From contig NZ_AUCA01000022.1 of NCBI RefSeq assembly GCF_000429525.1, positions 1-58,059 on the forward strand: DNA of 58,059 nucleotides. Reading direction: 5' to 3'. Positions within the stretch are counted from its first letter, which is position 1, and each line of letters begins with the position of its first letter. The DNA is from Alicyclobacillus contaminans DSM 17975 (GTDB taxonomy: Bacteria > Bacillota > Bacilli > Alicyclobacillales > Alicyclobacillaceae). The position numbers and the translations under genes were made by a program. The notes beneath the pieces are model-generated. The model did not search any database. It worked only from the letters and a program-made list of their open reading frames with translations, and was not told the origin of the DNA. Positions 8,601 to 17,191 of the stretch are shown here, in pieces.

Positions 8601-9860
8601 TCACCGCACCAGCGTTTGTTTCCGATCCGGGCCCACCGACACGTAGGCAATCGGCACGCCAACGCGCTGTTCGACGAACTCCACGAACGCTCTGGCGTTG
8701 GCGGGCAAATCATCGTACGAGGAGACGTCATCTATATCCTCCTGCCATCCCGGCAGCGTTTGATACACAGGTTGGACCTGCTCCATGTCCGCGGTCAACA
8801 GCGGTGTGTCGTGCACCTCGCCGTTCAGTTCGTAGCCCGTACAGACACGAATCTCAGGCAATCCGGACAGCACGTCCAACTTCATCAGCGCGAGTTCCGT
8901 ATACCCGTTCAGCCAAGCGCCGTACCGCAGCGTGGGCAAGTCCAGCCAGCCGCAGGCGCGGGGGCGGCCGGTGGTCGCTCCGTACTCGTGCCCCTTGTCG
9001 CGCAGGTACTGGCCAAATGCATCGTCCAGGCGCGTCGGGAACGGTCCTTCGCCAACCGCCGTCGTGTACGCTTTGGTGATACCTGTAACGCGGCGAATGG
9101 CGGTGGGGGGAATGCCTGCCCCGACGGACGTTGCGCCCGCAATCGGATTGGAGGATGTGACAAACGGATAGGTCCCCCAGTCCAGGTCGCGCATGACGCC
9201 CAACTGCCCTTCCAGCAGCACATGCTGTTCCGCCCGAATCGCCTTTTGAATCAGCGGCAGAGAATCCTGGATGTGCGGCAGCAGCACTTCGCGCGCAGCC
9301 ATCAGTTCGTCCCACATCTCCTCGAACGATCCGCTGAATTCGGCCATCCCCGGCATCCGCTGCAGCTTCGCTGCAAACGCTTGCTCGAGCCGCTCTCTGA
9401 AGCGGCGGAGGTCCCGCATCTCGCCAATTTGAATGCCGAACCGTCCTGTCTTGTCCTGATACGCGGGGCCAATGCCCTGCAGCGTGGTACCCACTTTTTT
9501 CTTCCGCGAAGCTTCTTCGTACGCGTCCTGCCAAATGTGGTACGGAAGCACGAGATGAGCGCGCTCCGAGATCACCAAATTGTCCGTGGAAATCCCGGCT
9601 TCCTGCAGTGTGCGCAGTTCCTTGACCAGGTTGGCCGGGTGAATCACCACACCGGTGCCGAGCACGCACACGGTGGATGGATTGAAAATACCGGACGGCA
9701 CCAGGTGCAATGCAAATTTTCCGTGTTCATTGACAATGGTGTGACCCGCGTTGCCGCCGCCCTGGTAGCGGATGACCATGTCCGCTTGCACGGCGAAGTA
9801 GTCCACCATCTTCCCTTTTCCTTCATCCCCGAACTGAGCACCCACCACTGCGTGCACCAT
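8601..9860 (-). CDS. purA: Adenylosuccinate synthase, variant active-site loop
   Basis: This 419-residue GTP-dependent enzyme joins IMP and aspartate in AMP synthesis. GDEGKGK (11-17, with D12 and K15) and GGNAGHT (His40, the E. coli His41 equivalent) are intact, as are the VTSSNP and VGEGPFPTR stretches. The loop usually read EGAQG is here EGQLG (217-221), which puts leucine where E. coli has Gln224. The following MRDLDWGTYP also differs from the usual LLDIDHGTYP. I recall a PurA subgroup with this loop, so it is probably a functional variant. The ATG has GAGGAGGGG upstream. It is divergent from a LysR gene. Confidence 0.92.
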   Translation of the reverse strand: MVHAVVGAQFGDEGKGKMVDYFAVQADMVIRYQGGGNAGHTIVNEHGKFALHLVPSGIFNPSTVCVLGTGVVIHPANLVKELRTLQEAGISTDNLVISERAHLVLPYHIWQDAYEEASRKKKVGTTLQGIGPAYQDKTGRFGIQIGEMRDLRRFRERLEQAFAAKLQRMPGMAEFSGSFEEMWDELMAAREVLLPHIQDSLPLIQKAIRAEQHVLLEGQLGVMRDLDWGTYPFVTSSNPIAGATSVGAGIPPTAIRRVTGITKAYTTAVGEGPFPTRLDDAFGQYLRDKGHEYGATTGRPRACGWLDLPTLRYGAWLNGYTELALMKLDVLSGLPEIRVCTGYELNGEVHDTPLLTADMEQVQPVYQTLPGWQEDIDDVSSYDDLPANARAFVEFVEQRVGVPIAYVSVGPDRKQTLVR

Positions 9861-9975
9861 CCGAGCAACCCCTCCTCTATCAAGCCCCGCTGTAACGGGG
9901 ATACCAGCTTGCGCGTCATGATGTACGCGACATCCAATTTGTAGTGTATGATGTCCGTATCTATGTGTAAAATTG

Positions 9976-10012
9976 ATTTATTGCATACCATTGATACGGA
10001 TTTTGCATAAAT
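9976..10012. promoter_or_regulatory. Inverted repeat between purA and the LysR gene
   Basis: The arms ATTTATTGCAT (9976-9986) and ATTTTGCATAAAT (10000-10012) form an imperfect dyad in the divergent intergenic region. LysR regulators commonly bind such AT-rich dyads beside their own gene, so this is a candidate operator (inference). Confidence 0.35.
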
Positions 10013-10080
10013 GCCCGCCGAACCCGTCGCGGTTGGGTGGTGGCAGCGTGGCGACAATCCGGGGGAATGGAGGGACAGGC

Positions 10081-10995
10081 GTGTTTTCGCTGCTCGAGAC
10101 GTTTGTGCACATCGTCGAACAGGAGACGCTGGTCAAGGCTGCGGAGGTGATGCACCTGTCGCAGCCCACCGTCACCCGCCACCTGCAGCAGCTCGAAGAG
10201 GCATACGGCATGCCGCTCTTCAACCGGTCTGGTCGCAAACTGCTGCTCAATCCTGCCGGTGAATTGGTCTATCGATACGCGAAGCAGCATCTCGCGCTCG
10301 ACGAGAAACTGCGCGACGAACTGAATAGTTTTTCCGATCCCGAGCAGGGCACGGTGCGCCTGGGCGCGGGATTGACTCTGTCCATCTACCTGCTGCCGCC
10401 CGTGCTCGCCCAGTTCCGGGCCCATCATCCACACGTGGCATTTCAGGTGCGGACCGGAAGTTCCGCAGAAACATTGCGCGCGTTGCGGGAGCGCGAGGTG
10501 GATGTGGGGCTGGTCACCACCTTTCCGGAGCCGAATGACGACCTGGAAGGCGTTCCGCTCCTGCGGGATCCGTTGCGCGCCGTGGCCGCTCCGAATCATC
10601 CTCTGGCCCAGCGGACGGATGGCGCCACGCTGGAAACCATCCTGGCGCAGCCGCTGGTCCTGATGAAGCGGGGATCGGGCCTTCGCGACATGGTGGAGGA
10701 ACTCGCGGCCAACCGGGGCGTGGCCCTGACCATCTCGATGGAGACGGACAGTTTGGAAAGCATCAGTCGACTGGTGCAGCATGACGCTGGGATCTCGTTT
10801 TTGCCCCGCACCCTGGCGGCGGACGACGTGGCAGCGGGGCGTTTGCGCGTCATCCGCATCACCAACGCCTCCCTCGGTGCCCGCACCATGACGCTGGTGA
10901 CGCGCAGGGACGGCATGCTGCCCGCGTGTACGGCACTGTTCTGCCAAGATATTCGCCAATGGCTGCGAGGAGAAATGGAGGAGAAGGAACCATGA
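10081..10995 (+). CDS. LysR-family transcriptional regulator
   Basis: This 304-residue regulator has the standard layout: an N-terminal winged helix-turn-helix (residues about 3-60, with TLVKAAEVMHLSQPTVTRHLQQLE) and a periplasmic-binding-like effector domain (about 90-295). The GTG at 10081 is preceded by GGAGGGACAGG. An upstream ATG at 9973 would add 36 unlikely residues. The stop overlaps the start of the glycosyltransferase gene (ATGA), so the two are translated together. It is divergent from purA. The effector is unknown. Confidence 0.9.
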   Translation: MFSLLETFVHIVEQETLVKAAEVMHLSQPTVTRHLQQLEEAYGMPLFNRSGRKLLLNPAGELVYRYAKQHLALDEKLRDELNSFSDPEQGTVRLGAGLTLSIYLLPPVLAQFRAHHPHVAFQVRTGSSAETLRALREREVDVGLVTTFPEPNDDLEGVPLLRDPLRAVAAPNHPLAQRTDGATLETILAQPLVLMKRGSGLRDMVEELAANRGVALTISMETDSLESISRLVQHDAGISFLPRTLAADDVAAGRLRVIRITNASLGARTMTLVTRRDGMLPACTALFCQDIRQWLRGEMEEKEP

Positions 10996-12293
10996 TTGAC
11001 GTACTGCGGCGGCACGCCCGCCCGCTGCTATGGCTGGTGGCCATCAACGCGGTGCTTCGGGGCGCTTGGCTGTGGTGGGTGCACCCGCCGCAACTGTACG
11101 ATTTCTCGTGGTATTACACGCACGCCGTGGGCATTCTGCACGGAGAAGGATACAGCTGGTACGGCCATCCCACAGCGTACTGGCCCATGGGATATCCATT
11201 CTTTCTGGCCGGGTTGTTTGCTTTGTTCCGGCCATCGGTGCTCCTTGGCCTCGCGGTCAACGCCATGCTGAGCACCGCCACCGTGCTGGTGGTCTACTCG
11301 CTGTCTCTGTTGGCGACGGCGAGGCGCCGCGTCGCGTTCGCTGCCGCGCTCGGGTATACGCTGCTGCCCAGTCAGATTGAGTGGAATGCGGTGCTCGGAT
11401 CGGAAGCGTTGTACACATGCCTGTTGATGGCCGGCCTGGTTTTATACGCGTGGCTCCGGCAACGCGAGAAATCCCCGGCCCTGCTGGTTTGCGCCGGGCT
11501 TTGCGTCGGCGTTTCGTGCGTCGTGCGTCCCATTGCGCTCCTGTTTCCATTGGCGGTTCTGTGTGTGGAACGGTGGAGCTATCGACAGTCGTGGCGGCGG
11601 TCCCTGGTTCACGGCTGCGCGTTTGCCCTCGGCCTGGCGATTGGCGTGATGCCAGCCACGCTGCGCAATCTGTTGGTGATGCACCACTTCATTGTGGTAT
11701 CTACCAACGGAGGCGTGGATTTGTGGCAGGGAACGCACGTGGACGGCGTGTACTTCTGGTCATGGGATCCCAAAGTCAATCCGCTTCTCCCCTACAGCCA
11801 GAACGACGTTCTGCAGAACCAGGTGGCGACGCACGTGGCGGTGCAGTACATCCTGCATCATCCGCTGCGAACGTTTCTGCACGGCTTGGCCAAATGGTTT
11901 TTCCTCTATTGGCAGGACAACAACGTGGTCGGTGTCACTTTCGGCCAGCTGACACCCGCTTGGTCCCCGCGCGCCCTGTGGTGGACAGGTGTCGGCAATA
12001 CCGCCGTCTACTACCTGTGGATGGCGGTGGCGATGGTCGGGCTGTGTTACGGATTGCGGCACCGCATACCGCTGTCGCCGGCTTGGTGGTTGGCGTTCGC
12101 CTACGTCATTTACAACACGGCCATCTTTTTCTTCTTTCCGGCGTGGGACAGGTTTCGCTACCCCATCATGCCCTGTCTCGCCGTCAGTTTTGGCGTCGGT
12201 TGGATGGTCGTCTCGGAGCGCTGGCTGCAACGTCGCCGCTTGCCGCGTCTGCTACTATGGAGACGTCAGGATGAGGAGGAGGAACGGGTGTGA
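10992..12293 (+). CDS. GT-C type glycosyltransferase (GT39/PMT-like)
   Basis: This 433-residue integral membrane protein has about ten hydrophobic segments. The first extracytoplasmic loop has YDFSWYYTHAVGILHGEGYSW and then PMGYPFFLAGLFALF, the ArnT/PMT-like layout. An acidic residue follows the first membrane span, as in lipid-phosphate-sugar-dependent transferases. The ATG at 10992 overlaps the LysR stop and its own stop overlaps the next gene's GTG. The acceptor (protein, lipid or polymer) cannot be told. Confidence 0.8.
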   Translation: MIDVLRRHARPLLWLVAINAVLRGAWLWWVHPPQLYDFSWYYTHAVGILHGEGYSWYGHPTAYWPMGYPFFLAGLFALFRPSVLLGLAVNAMLSTATVLVVYSLSLLATARRRVAFAAALGYTLLPSQIEWNAVLGSEALYTCLLMAGLVLYAWLRQREKSPALLVCAGLCVGVSCVVRPIALLFPLAVLCVERWSYRQSWRRSLVHGCAFALGLAIGVMPATLRNLLVMHHFIVVSTNGGVDLWQGTHVDGVYFWSWDPKVNPLLPYSQNDVLQNQVATHVAVQYILHHPLRTFLHGLAKWFFLYWQDNNVVGVTFGQLTPAWSPRALWWTGVGNTAVYYLWMAVAMVGLCYGLRHRIPLSPAWWLAFAYVIYNTAIFFFFPAWDRFRYPIMPCLAVSFGVGWMVVSERWLQRRRLPRLLLWRRQDEEEERV

Positions 12294-13066
12294 GTACCGC
12301 ATGGAAATGGCCGGAAGATATCGCGGTGGAATGGATCGACGACATTCACCGGCCGCAATACAACAATGATCTCGATCCGGCGCTGGGCCGGGCCGTCGCG
12401 GCGGGCGAGCGGCCACCGCTGATCCGCGTCTGGCGGGCGGCGCGCCAGGAGGGCATTGCCGTGAGCCGGAAGGATGTGGCCACCGAAGGTGGACAGGCGG
12501 CGCAACGCCAGTTGGAAGCGGAAGGTTTGCAGGTGGTGGTGCGTCAGACCGGCGGCACCGCGGTGCCCCAAGGGGAAGGCGTGGTCCATGTGTCGTACCT
12601 GTTTCCCCGTACGTCGGCCAAGGTGACCACCGACGATTATTACCGGGCGCTCTGCACGCCGCTGATGGCGTGGCTGCAGGGACATGGCTGCAATGCAAGC
12701 ACCGGCGAACTGCGGGGCAGCTATTGCGACGGGAAGTACAACATCCTCGTGGACGGCCGCAAGTTGGTGGGGACGGCTCAGGCGTGGCGCGGCGGCCTGG
12801 CTGGAGTTCGCTCGGCGCGGCCGGGGTATGTGCTCGCGCACGCGAGTATCGTGGTGGACGTGGACATGGCCGTGGCCACCGAACGGATCAATCATTTTTA
12901 CGAATTGGCCGGGAATCCGTATCGGGTCGAGTTGCAGACATCGACGACGCTCCGCGCGTGCGCGCCAGCGTGGCTGGTCGGACAATCCGCCGCCGAAGCG
13001 GCGGACACTGTGGTGCGCGACCTGATGGGTTTTTACGAACAGTGGCTTCAAACCGCGAAGCGGTGA
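12290..13066 (+). CDS. Lipoyl/octanoyl transferase family protein (LipL-like)
   Basis: This 258-residue protein belongs to the BPL/LplA/LipB fold family. RQTGGTA (85-91) is the substrate loop, GSYCDGKYN (C146) carries a cysteine at the place of the LipL catalytic cysteine, and GRKLVGTAQAWRGG holds the family lysine (about K158). LipL moves octanoyl groups from GcvH to the E2 subunits of 2-oxoacid dehydrogenases. LipM is the main alternative. The GTG start overlaps the preceding stop (GTGTGA) with GAGGAGG upstream. Finding it coupled to a glycosyltransferase gene is unusual. Confidence 0.8.
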   Translation: MSTAWKWPEDIAVEWIDDIHRPQYNNDLDPALGRAVAAGERPPLIRVWRAARQEGIAVSRKDVATEGGQAAQRQLEAEGLQVVVRQTGGTAVPQGEGVVHVSYLFPRTSAKVTTDDYYRALCTPLMAWLQGHGCNASTGELRGSYCDGKYNILVDGRKLVGTAQAWRGGLAGVRSARPGYVLAHASIVVDVDMAVATERINHFYELAGNPYRVELQTSTTLRACAPAWLVGQSAAEAADTVVRDLMGFYEQWLQTAKR

Positions 13067-13133
13067 TTCGGCAGGGAGTTTCCCCTATCGGCTGCACTTG
13101 TCTGAATGGTATACTTCAGAGCGGTGATGAAGG

Positions 13134-14390
13134 GTGCAGCTGAGACGGACATCGAATACAACCCGACATTCCGTGCGGGATTATCCGCTGACGGTTTGGT
13201 TGCTCGGCATCGGATGTTTTCTCAATGTGGGCGGCCTTTCGTTGCTTTGGCCGGTGAACGCCATTTACATTCATTCGGTGCTGCACCAGCCGCTGACGGT
13301 GGCGAGCCTGGTGCTGATGGTGTACTCCGGCGCGGGATTTATCGGCAGTTATGTGGGCGGACGCCTGTACGACGCGCTGGGCGCCACGCCCGTGCTCGTC
13401 GCGGGCTTGGTGTTGTCGGCGATACTGATTTTGATTCCCGTGGCCACCGCCGACTGGTACACGTACATTGCGGTGATGGCGCTGTTCGGCGCTACCTGCG
13501 CCATCCCCTTTCCGGTGTTGAACGCGATGGCTGGCCACGCCTGGCCGGAAGGCGGCCGACGGGCGTTCAATTTTCTGTACGTCGCCAACAACCTGGGGGT
13601 GGCTGCCGGCACCGCTGTCGGGGGCGTGCTCGCGCAGTGGTCGTTCGACACTGTGTTCATTGGCATCTGCGCGGCTTATCTGCTGTTTGTCCTGCTGGTG
13701 GTGGGCGTGCTCCGCAAACCGTTCGCAAGAATCTCCGAGGTGCGGCGCCAACACGCTGCAGCCGCAGATGACCAGGTGTCTATGGCCGTTCAGCCGCGGG
13801 TGCCCTGGGTCCCCGTGGTGGTGATGTTCATCGGCTACGTATCCGCGTGGATGGTGTACGTCCAGTGGCAGAGCACCATTTCCGTGTATATGAAGGCCAT
13901 TGGGTATCCGCTCACCATGTACAGCGTGCTCTGGACGTTGAACGGCCTGCTCATCTTTGCCCTGCAGCCGCTCATTTCTCGAATTGTGGCGCGGTGGTCG
14001 TCGCTGTCCGCGCACATGATTGCGGGGACTCTGCTGTACGCCGTCGCGTTTGGCCTGCTCATTCGGGGAAACCAGTACCCGATGTTTGTGGCCGCCATGG
14101 TGGTGACCACCGTGGGCGAATTGTTCGTTTGGCCGGCGGTGCCTGCGGCCATCGCGGTGTTGGCTCCGGACAACCGCTTGGGCACGCTGCAGGGATTGGT
14201 CGCCAGCTGCGCCACACTGGGGCGGATGATTGGCCCGGTGATTGGCGGGGTGCTGTACGATCATACGGCCATGGCCAACGTTCTCGTCGTGATGTGCTGC
14301 GCCACGGTGCTGCCGGCGGCCTGTTTCATCGGGTTCGGATGGCTGAACCGGAGAGGCTTGTCGGCGTCCGGTGTCCCCCATTCCAGCTGA
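13134..14390 (+). CDS. MFS transporter
   Basis: This 418-residue protein has twelve predicted membrane segments in two halves. The GGRLYDALGATPVLVAG stretch after the second span matches the major-facilitator motif A region (GxLaDrxGrr). It resembles drug/efflux members. The GTG start at 13134 has only a weak ribosome site, so the N-terminus is uncertain by a few residues. The substrate is unknown. Confidence 0.85.
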   Translation: MQLRRTSNTTRHSVRDYPLTVWLLGIGCFLNVGGLSLLWPVNAIYIHSVLHQPLTVASLVLMVYSGAGFIGSYVGGRLYDALGATPVLVAGLVLSAILILIPVATADWYTYIAVMALFGATCAIPFPVLNAMAGHAWPEGGRRAFNFLYVANNLGVAAGTAVGGVLAQWSFDTVFIGICAAYLLFVLLVVGVLRKPFARISEVRRQHAAAADDQVSMAVQPRVPWVPVVVMFIGYVSAWMVYVQWQSTISVYMKAIGYPLTMYSVLWTLNGLLIFALQPLISRIVARWSSLSAHMIAGTLLYAVAFGLLIRGNQYPMFVAAMVVTTVGELFVWPAVPAAIAVLAPDNRLGTLQGLVASCATLGRMIGPVIGGVLYDHTAMANVLVVMCCATVLPAACFIGFGWLNRRGLSASGVPHSS

Positions 14391-14477
14391 GCGCGCATGA
14401 TGGAAACCGTTGATTTGTCGGTGATCCTGGGCTACTGTGAAGAGGAATCCACAGGCATTCGGAAGCGAGGGGTACGG

Positions 14478-14963
14478 ATGCGAGAAAGCGGTTTCTCCGC
14501 GGCGCCCACGGACACATCACGTCTTCGGCGCCATCGTTGGCTGTTCCTGGCTGGATTGGGCGTTGTCCTCGCCATTGGCGCCGCGTTCGCGGCCCTGACG
14601 CTGCAGGCGCTGCGCTACCGCGCAGACAACCGCGGCGAGTTTGCAACGTACATCGCCAACCACCAACTGGGGCAGGTGGATCTCAGCGATGACGACGCCG
14701 GTCTATCCCAGCCGTTCTGTGTTGTGCATCTGGCGAGAGACGTGGCGGACAGCCGGATGGAACAAACGCTGTACGACCTAATGTATCAGTACCACACGCT
14801 GGACGACGGGACGCAGCTGACGGTGGAGTATCGCAATCCGTCCACCGGCATGACGCACATTCTCGGCGACGCGGTGTACGACAAACCGAACCACGTGCTG
14901 CGGCTGACCATCAACAGCGCCGCCGGAGAGCGCGTGGTCACGGAATCCGTGGACTGGAGCTGA
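14478..14963 (+). CDS. Membrane-anchored protein of unknown function
   Basis: This 161-residue protein has a basic N-terminus, one strong hydrophobic segment (about 22-46) and a soluble, presumably extracytoplasmic domain of about 110 residues that contains one cysteine (PFCVVHLARD). I do not recognise a family. The ATG at 14478 follows GAGGGGTACGG; the open frame extends upstream to 14397 without a ribosome site. It lies between an MFS gene and a convergent permease gene. Confidence 0.7.
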   Translation: MRESGFSAAPTDTSRLRRHRWLFLAGLGVVLAIGAAFAALTLQALRYRADNRGEFATYIANHQLGQVDLSDDDAGLSQPFCVVHLARDVADSRMEQTLYDLMYQYHTLDDGTQLTVEYRNPSTGMTHILGDAVYDKPNHVLRLTINSAAGERVVTESVDWS

Positions 14964-14973
14964 TGGTTTCACC

Positions 14974-16278
14974 TCACGAGCCGTCTTTGGACGCTTGCTG
15001 TGTCCACCGACGCCACGGCAGGCGCTCCAGCAGCACGGACACGATGATGCCGACCAACATACCGTTGCTGAGCAGCGGCTGCAGCAGGGACGGAAGTGTT
15101 GCAAATGCCTCGCTCGGCGTGTTCTGAATGGCCAAACCCAGCAGTGTGGGCAGGGCGATGCGAAAGATGGTGCGAAAGTCGAACGCAATGCCTTGAAGGT
15201 TGTTCAGGGCCGCGCCGAATAACTGCAGATACGCCACGAACAGCACCGCGCTGCCGACACTCTCCGGGAGTGTGGCGAAGAAGCCGGAGAGCGTTGGAAT
15301 GGCGCCGAGCATGGTGAACAGGGCGGCGCCGATGGCAAATGGCGTGCCGTCCAGCAAGCGGGTGGTTCGCAGAAACCCGATGGACGAGGTGTACGGCGCG
15401 TACGGAACCAGCGCCAGCGGCCCCGACACGGCGGTGAACAGGCCGGACAGTAGCAGGGAGCGGCGGTATTGCACATCCCGGATGCGGGTTTGAAACACGG
15501 GTTCCGCCGCCCGCAGGGTGGCGATGGTGTTGGTGGTGTTGAGCAGGGCGGTCGTCGCGCAGGTCAAGACCATGCTGAGCTGCCAATGCGCGGGCCCCCA
15601 CGCGAATCCCTGTGCGATGTCTGTCCACCGGGGCACCACCAGCCGCTGACTCGCGCCGAACAAGAGTTGATAGGCCAACCAACCGCCGGCCAATCCAATG
15701 AGGATGGCAAAATGGTTGATGAGACCTCTTCCGGCGATGGTCAGGGCGCTGACCAATACCACCACCGTCAGCGACAACAGTGCCACCGGAATGATGAGGC
15801 GGCCGGACGCCGTCATCCCGAGCATACCCCGAAAAAAGATGCTGATGAGCTGCGATGAGAGCAGAAATAGAAGGGTTGCCATCACCACTGGGGAGAACCA
15901 GCGGTTCAACCACCGGTGTAGCCCGAGCACACCAAAAATAACGACCAAAAGACCGCCCAACACAATCCCCACACTGAGACTGCCTCCGACCACCGGCAAT
16001 GGTACGCCGGACGCCACGCCCAACTGCGCCAGCCCGAGAATCACGCTCCACCACATTCCGGATTGCCCTTCCATCAATGGCAGCCGGTGGCCAATCAGCC
16101 ATTGAACAAGGCAGGCGATGCCGGTTACCACAAACGATCTCGACATGGCCCCGGCGACCATTTCGGGCGGCTGGTGGAATGCACTGCCCACGGACAGCGG
16201 AATCACGACGGTGTTCGCAAACATGAAGCCGAGCCATTGGACGCCGGCGATGGTTTGCACCCATAGGGCGCGCTGCAT
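14974..16278 (-). CDS. NCS2-family nucleobase permease
   Basis: This 434-residue protein has about 12-14 membrane segments. QTIAGVQWLGFMFANTVVIPLSVG at the N-terminus and the PLMEGQSGMWWSVI segment are characteristic of xanthine/uracil permeases. The LSGFFATLPESVGSAVLF stretch is the family's later helix motif. The ATG at 16278 has AAAGGAG upstream; the longer open frame to 16698 overlaps the HAD gene and is not used. It is more divergent than the PbuX at 32436, so the substrate may differ. Confidence 0.85.
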   Translation of the reverse strand: MQRALWVQTIAGVQWLGFMFANTVVIPLSVGSAFHQPPEMVAGAMSRSFVVTGIACLVQWLIGHRLPLMEGQSGMWWSVILGLAQLGVASGVPLPVVGGSLSVGIVLGGLLVVIFGVLGLHRWLNRWFSPVVMATLLFLLSSQLISIFFRGMLGMTASGRLIIPVALLSLTVVVLVSALTIAGRGLINHFAILIGLAGGWLAYQLLFGASQRLVVPRWTDIAQGFAWGPAHWQLSMVLTCATTALLNTTNTIATLRAAEPVFQTRIRDVQYRRSLLLSGLFTAVSGPLALVPYAPYTSSIGFLRTTRLLDGTPFAIGAALFTMLGAIPTLSGFFATLPESVGSAVLFVAYLQLFGAALNNLQGIAFDFRTIFRIALPTLLGLAIQNTPSEAFATLPSLLQPLLSNGMLVGIIVSVLLERLPWRRWTQQASKDGS

Positions 16279-16338
16279 GGCGGTGCACTCCTTTCTGTGT
16301 CTTGTTGTACCATAAGAAGGGTCTAGGAGGGACAGCCC

Positions 16339-17058
16339 ATGCGACCATACCGCGTAATTTTTTTCGATTTGGATCACACGCTGGTGGACACCAATCGGCA
16401 GCACCAGCTCAGCTTGCAGCGCACCGTGCAAACCCTGTACGGCGGTCAGGTGCCACAGGACTTCATTCCTCGGCTGCTCCGGCACCATGACGCACTCTGG
16501 AAACAGTACGACGAGCGTATCATCAGCATGCAGGAGCTTCGCCGCCAACGGTTTCTCCGAACCTGGCGGGACTACGGCGTGGAACGCACCGATGACGAAG
16601 CGGACGTGTTCAATCAACTCTACATGGATGCCGTGGAAGAGGCGTTGTTTGCGTTTCCGGGCACCCTCGCGATGCTGGCCAACTTGGCGGCGGATCATCA
16701 GCTCGGTATCATCACCAACGGCTCCCCTGATTTACAGTGGCGAAAGATGCAGGCAACCGGTATCAGCAAATATATTCCGGAAAGCGCGCTGATCATTTCC
16801 GAACATGTCGGCGCCGCGAAACCGCATCCGAGCGTGTACGCGGCTGCGTGTGCCGCGTTGTCCGTCGCGCACGGGGAAGCGCTGATGGTGGGAGATAACT
16901 ATGCGGCGGATGTGGCTGGGGCGGAAGCTTGTGGATTGGACGCCCTGTGGTACGTTCCAGATGCAGGCATGCCCCACCGCCTTGGCGAGCGCACGGCCTA
17001 CAGGACGGCGGAAGAAGTCGTTCTGGCCATTCGGGAACGGGAACTCGCGCGGCCCTGA
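16339..17058 (+). CDS. HAD-superfamily hydrolase (YjjG/YfnB-like nucleotidase)
   Basis: This 239-residue protein has the four HAD motifs: FFDLDHTLVD (I, nucleophile D10), ITNGS (II), the lysine in AAKPHPSVY (III) and VGDNYAADVAGAEACG (IV). The helical cap and overall size match pyrimidine 5'-nucleotidases of the YjjG type. It is divergent from the NCS2 permease, which fits nucleobase or nucleotide handling (inference). The ATG follows CTAGGAGGGACAGCCC. Confidence 0.88.
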   Translation: MRPYRVIFFDLDHTLVDTNRQHQLSLQRTVQTLYGGQVPQDFIPRLLRHHDALWKQYDERIISMQELRRQRFLRTWRDYGVERTDDEADVFNQLYMDAVEEALFAFPGTLAMLANLAADHQLGIITNGSPDLQWRKMQATGISKYIPESALIISEHVGAAKPHPSVYAAACAALSVAHGEALMVGDNYAADVAGAEACGLDALWYVPDAGMPHRLGERTAYRTAEEVVLAIRERELARP

Positions 17059-17191
17059 CCTCGGGATCGGGAAAGCCGGCGAAGATACGGTGGAAAGCTG
17101 CGGGCAGGTGGGTAGATGCTTCGTATGAATCGGCGGATCCAGATGCAGGTTATGAACGAAATCTGTTGACTTTCAGGAAAGAGGTGCTTTC

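Noticed and set aside
16279-16698. N-terminal extension of the NCS2 permease frame
   Set aside because: It overlaps the divergent HAD gene, and the ATG at 16278 has the only good ribosome site.
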